Source: JACJWR01 sp963752505 (GTDB lineage: Bacteria; Actinomycetota; Actinomycetes; S36-B12; UBA10799). From it: DNA of 64,000 nt. Below are positions 63,234-64,000 of the stretch, one piece after another. Where the stretch lies: contig CAVVYM010000001.1 of assembly GCA_963752505.1 (NCBI GenBank), positions 186,001-250,000 on the forward strand. Direction: 5' to 3'. The position numbers and the translations under genes were made by a program. Under the pieces are notes generated by a model. The model was not told where the DNA came from. It ran no database searches and saw nothing but the letters and a program-made list of their open reading frames with translations. Position 1 is the first letter of the stretch. Each line of letters starts with the position of its first letter.

Positions 63234-64000
63234 CTAGTCGGCTCCGAAGTCGAAGGCTGCCCGATCCAGCGGGATGTCGGCGTCGAATTCGGCCGCCGGA
63301 TTGGGCGCAGCGATGGCCGCCGCTCCGCCGGGTTCGAGGTCCCCCACCAAGGCGGAGTGCCGATCCAGCAGTTGCCCTTGGCTGGCGTAGAGCTCCAGGC
63401 GGGAGCGGGTGTCCGCGATGTCCAGGTTGCGCATGGTCAGCTGACCGATGCGATCCACCGGGCCGAACACCGCGCCGTCGTTGCGCTCCATCGACAACTT
63501 GTCCGGGTGGTAGGACAGGTGCGGACCGGATGTGTCGAGGATCGAATAGTCGTCGCCGCGGCGCAGGCGCAGCGTCACCTCGCCGGTCACCGCGCTCGCC
63601 ACCCACCGCATGATCGACTCACGCAGCATGAGCGACTGCGGGTCCAGCCATCGACCCTGGTAGAGCAGCCTGCCCAGACGCACACCTTCGTTCTGGTAGT
63701 TGGCGATGGTGTCCTCGTTGTGGATCGCGTTGAGCAAGCGTTCGTAGGTGACGAAGAGCAGCGCCATACCCGGGGCCTCGTAGATGCCGCGGCTCTTGGC
63801 TTCGATGATGCGGTTCTCGATCTGGTCGGACATGCCCAGGCCGTGACGCCCGCCGATGGCATTGGCCTCCAGGAACAGGTCGACCGCGCTGGTGTAGGTC
63901 TGCCCGTTGATGGCCACCGGGCGGCCGTTGGCGAAGCTGACCGTGACGTCCTCGGGTTCGATCTCCACGGCTGGGTCCCAGAACTTGACCCCCATGATCG
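63234..64000 (-). CDS. argG: Argininosuccinate synthase, C-terminal part
   Basis: The enzyme joins citrulline and aspartate in arginine synthesis. The window holds the last 255 or so residues and the 5' end lies beyond 64000. Visible motifs are the TIMGVKFWDPAVEIEPEDVT-like stretch, ANAIGGRHGLGMSDQIENR, KSRGIYEAPGM and LMLRESIMRWVASAVTGEVT, matching the longer (about 480-residue) type. The frame is intact to the window edge. Confidence 0.93.
   Translation of the reverse strand, partial: IMGVKFWDPAVEIEPEDVTVSFANGRPVAINGQTYTSAVDLFLEANAIGGRHGLGMSDQIENRIIEAKSRGIYEAPGMALLFVTYERLLNAIHNEDTIANYQNEGVRLGRLLYQGRWLDPQSLMLRESIMRWVASAVTGEVTLRLRRGDDYSILDTSGPHLSYHPDKLSMERNDGAVFGPVDRIGQLTMRNLDIADTRSRLELYASQGQLLDRHSALVGDLEPGGAAAIAAPNPAAEFDADIPLDRAAFDFGAD

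Overview
The window is a GC-rich actinobacterial chromosome segment. Several families point there: paired ClpP1/ClpP2, a group II truncated globin, a mycothiol-system DsbA-fold reductase, an F420/PPOX protein, DUF3152 and DUF2510 proteins and a CtaJ-like oxidase subunit. About sixteen genes have a TAnnnT box 6-8 nt before the start codon, the layout of leaderless transcripts that are common in Actinobacteria. From memory, the left 26 kb follows the Mycobacterium tuberculosis block Rv2460c to Rv2478c (clpP2, clpP1, tig, Rv2466c, pepN, DUF5130, glbO, aglA, Rv2474c/2475c, ABC-F, ssb). Local genes are inserted into it (esterase, malQ, amidase and others).

Layout. 1-3126: clpP2-clpP1, tig, tRNA-Pro, a YidB-like protein and tRNA-Gly. 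3169-8074: an accessory stretch with a secreted esterase, an SDR, a frameshifted AraC regulator, an alpha/beta hydrolase pseudogene and gene fragments, including one lower-GC 54-residue peptide gene. 8075-18988: a CPBP protease, small membrane proteins, the DsbA-like reductase, pepN, DUF5130/CtaJ, malQ, an amidase and a LapA protein. 19199-26763: an SDR-DUF2867 protein, glbO-aglA, the operon ettA-thioesterase-hypothetical, ssb and an F420-type PPOX protein. 26836-30815: DUF3152, tRNA-Arg with an adjoining tesB remnant, a patatin and a heliorhodopsin. 31150-33682: an ISL3-family insertion sequence between two truncated, unrelated genes. 33825-47960: DinB, a diguanylate cyclase, Rieske, lipoproteins, two glycosyltransferases, an ABC/FtsX exporter, PlsC, a nonapeptide-repeat protein with an SDR, GNAT and a hydrolase. 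48056-56281: an acyl-CoA synthetase, PPi-type phosphofructokinase, a second diguanylate cyclase, glutaryl-CoA dehydrogenase divergent from a family III CoA-transferase, PaaI thioesterase and a class III aminotransferase. 56361-64000: a kinase/ATPase fusion, recQ, a decayed YfcC-type transporter, GNAT, two small membrane proteins, a lipase pseudogene and the 3' end of argG.

Main functional themes are protein quality control (ClpP1P2, trigger factor, PepN), glycogen/maltodextrin use (MalQ, AglA, PPi-PFK), respiration (CtaJ/DUF5130, truncated globin), acyl-CoA and glutarate metabolism, and light sensing by heliorhodopsin. No CRISPR array, complete prophage or recognisable biosynthetic cluster is visible. 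Several genes carry single-base frameshifts (araC, pfk, recQ, lipase, transporter). The pfk and recQ shifts may be sequence errors, while the hydrolase, transporter, tesB and DUF385 remnants have lost real sequence.
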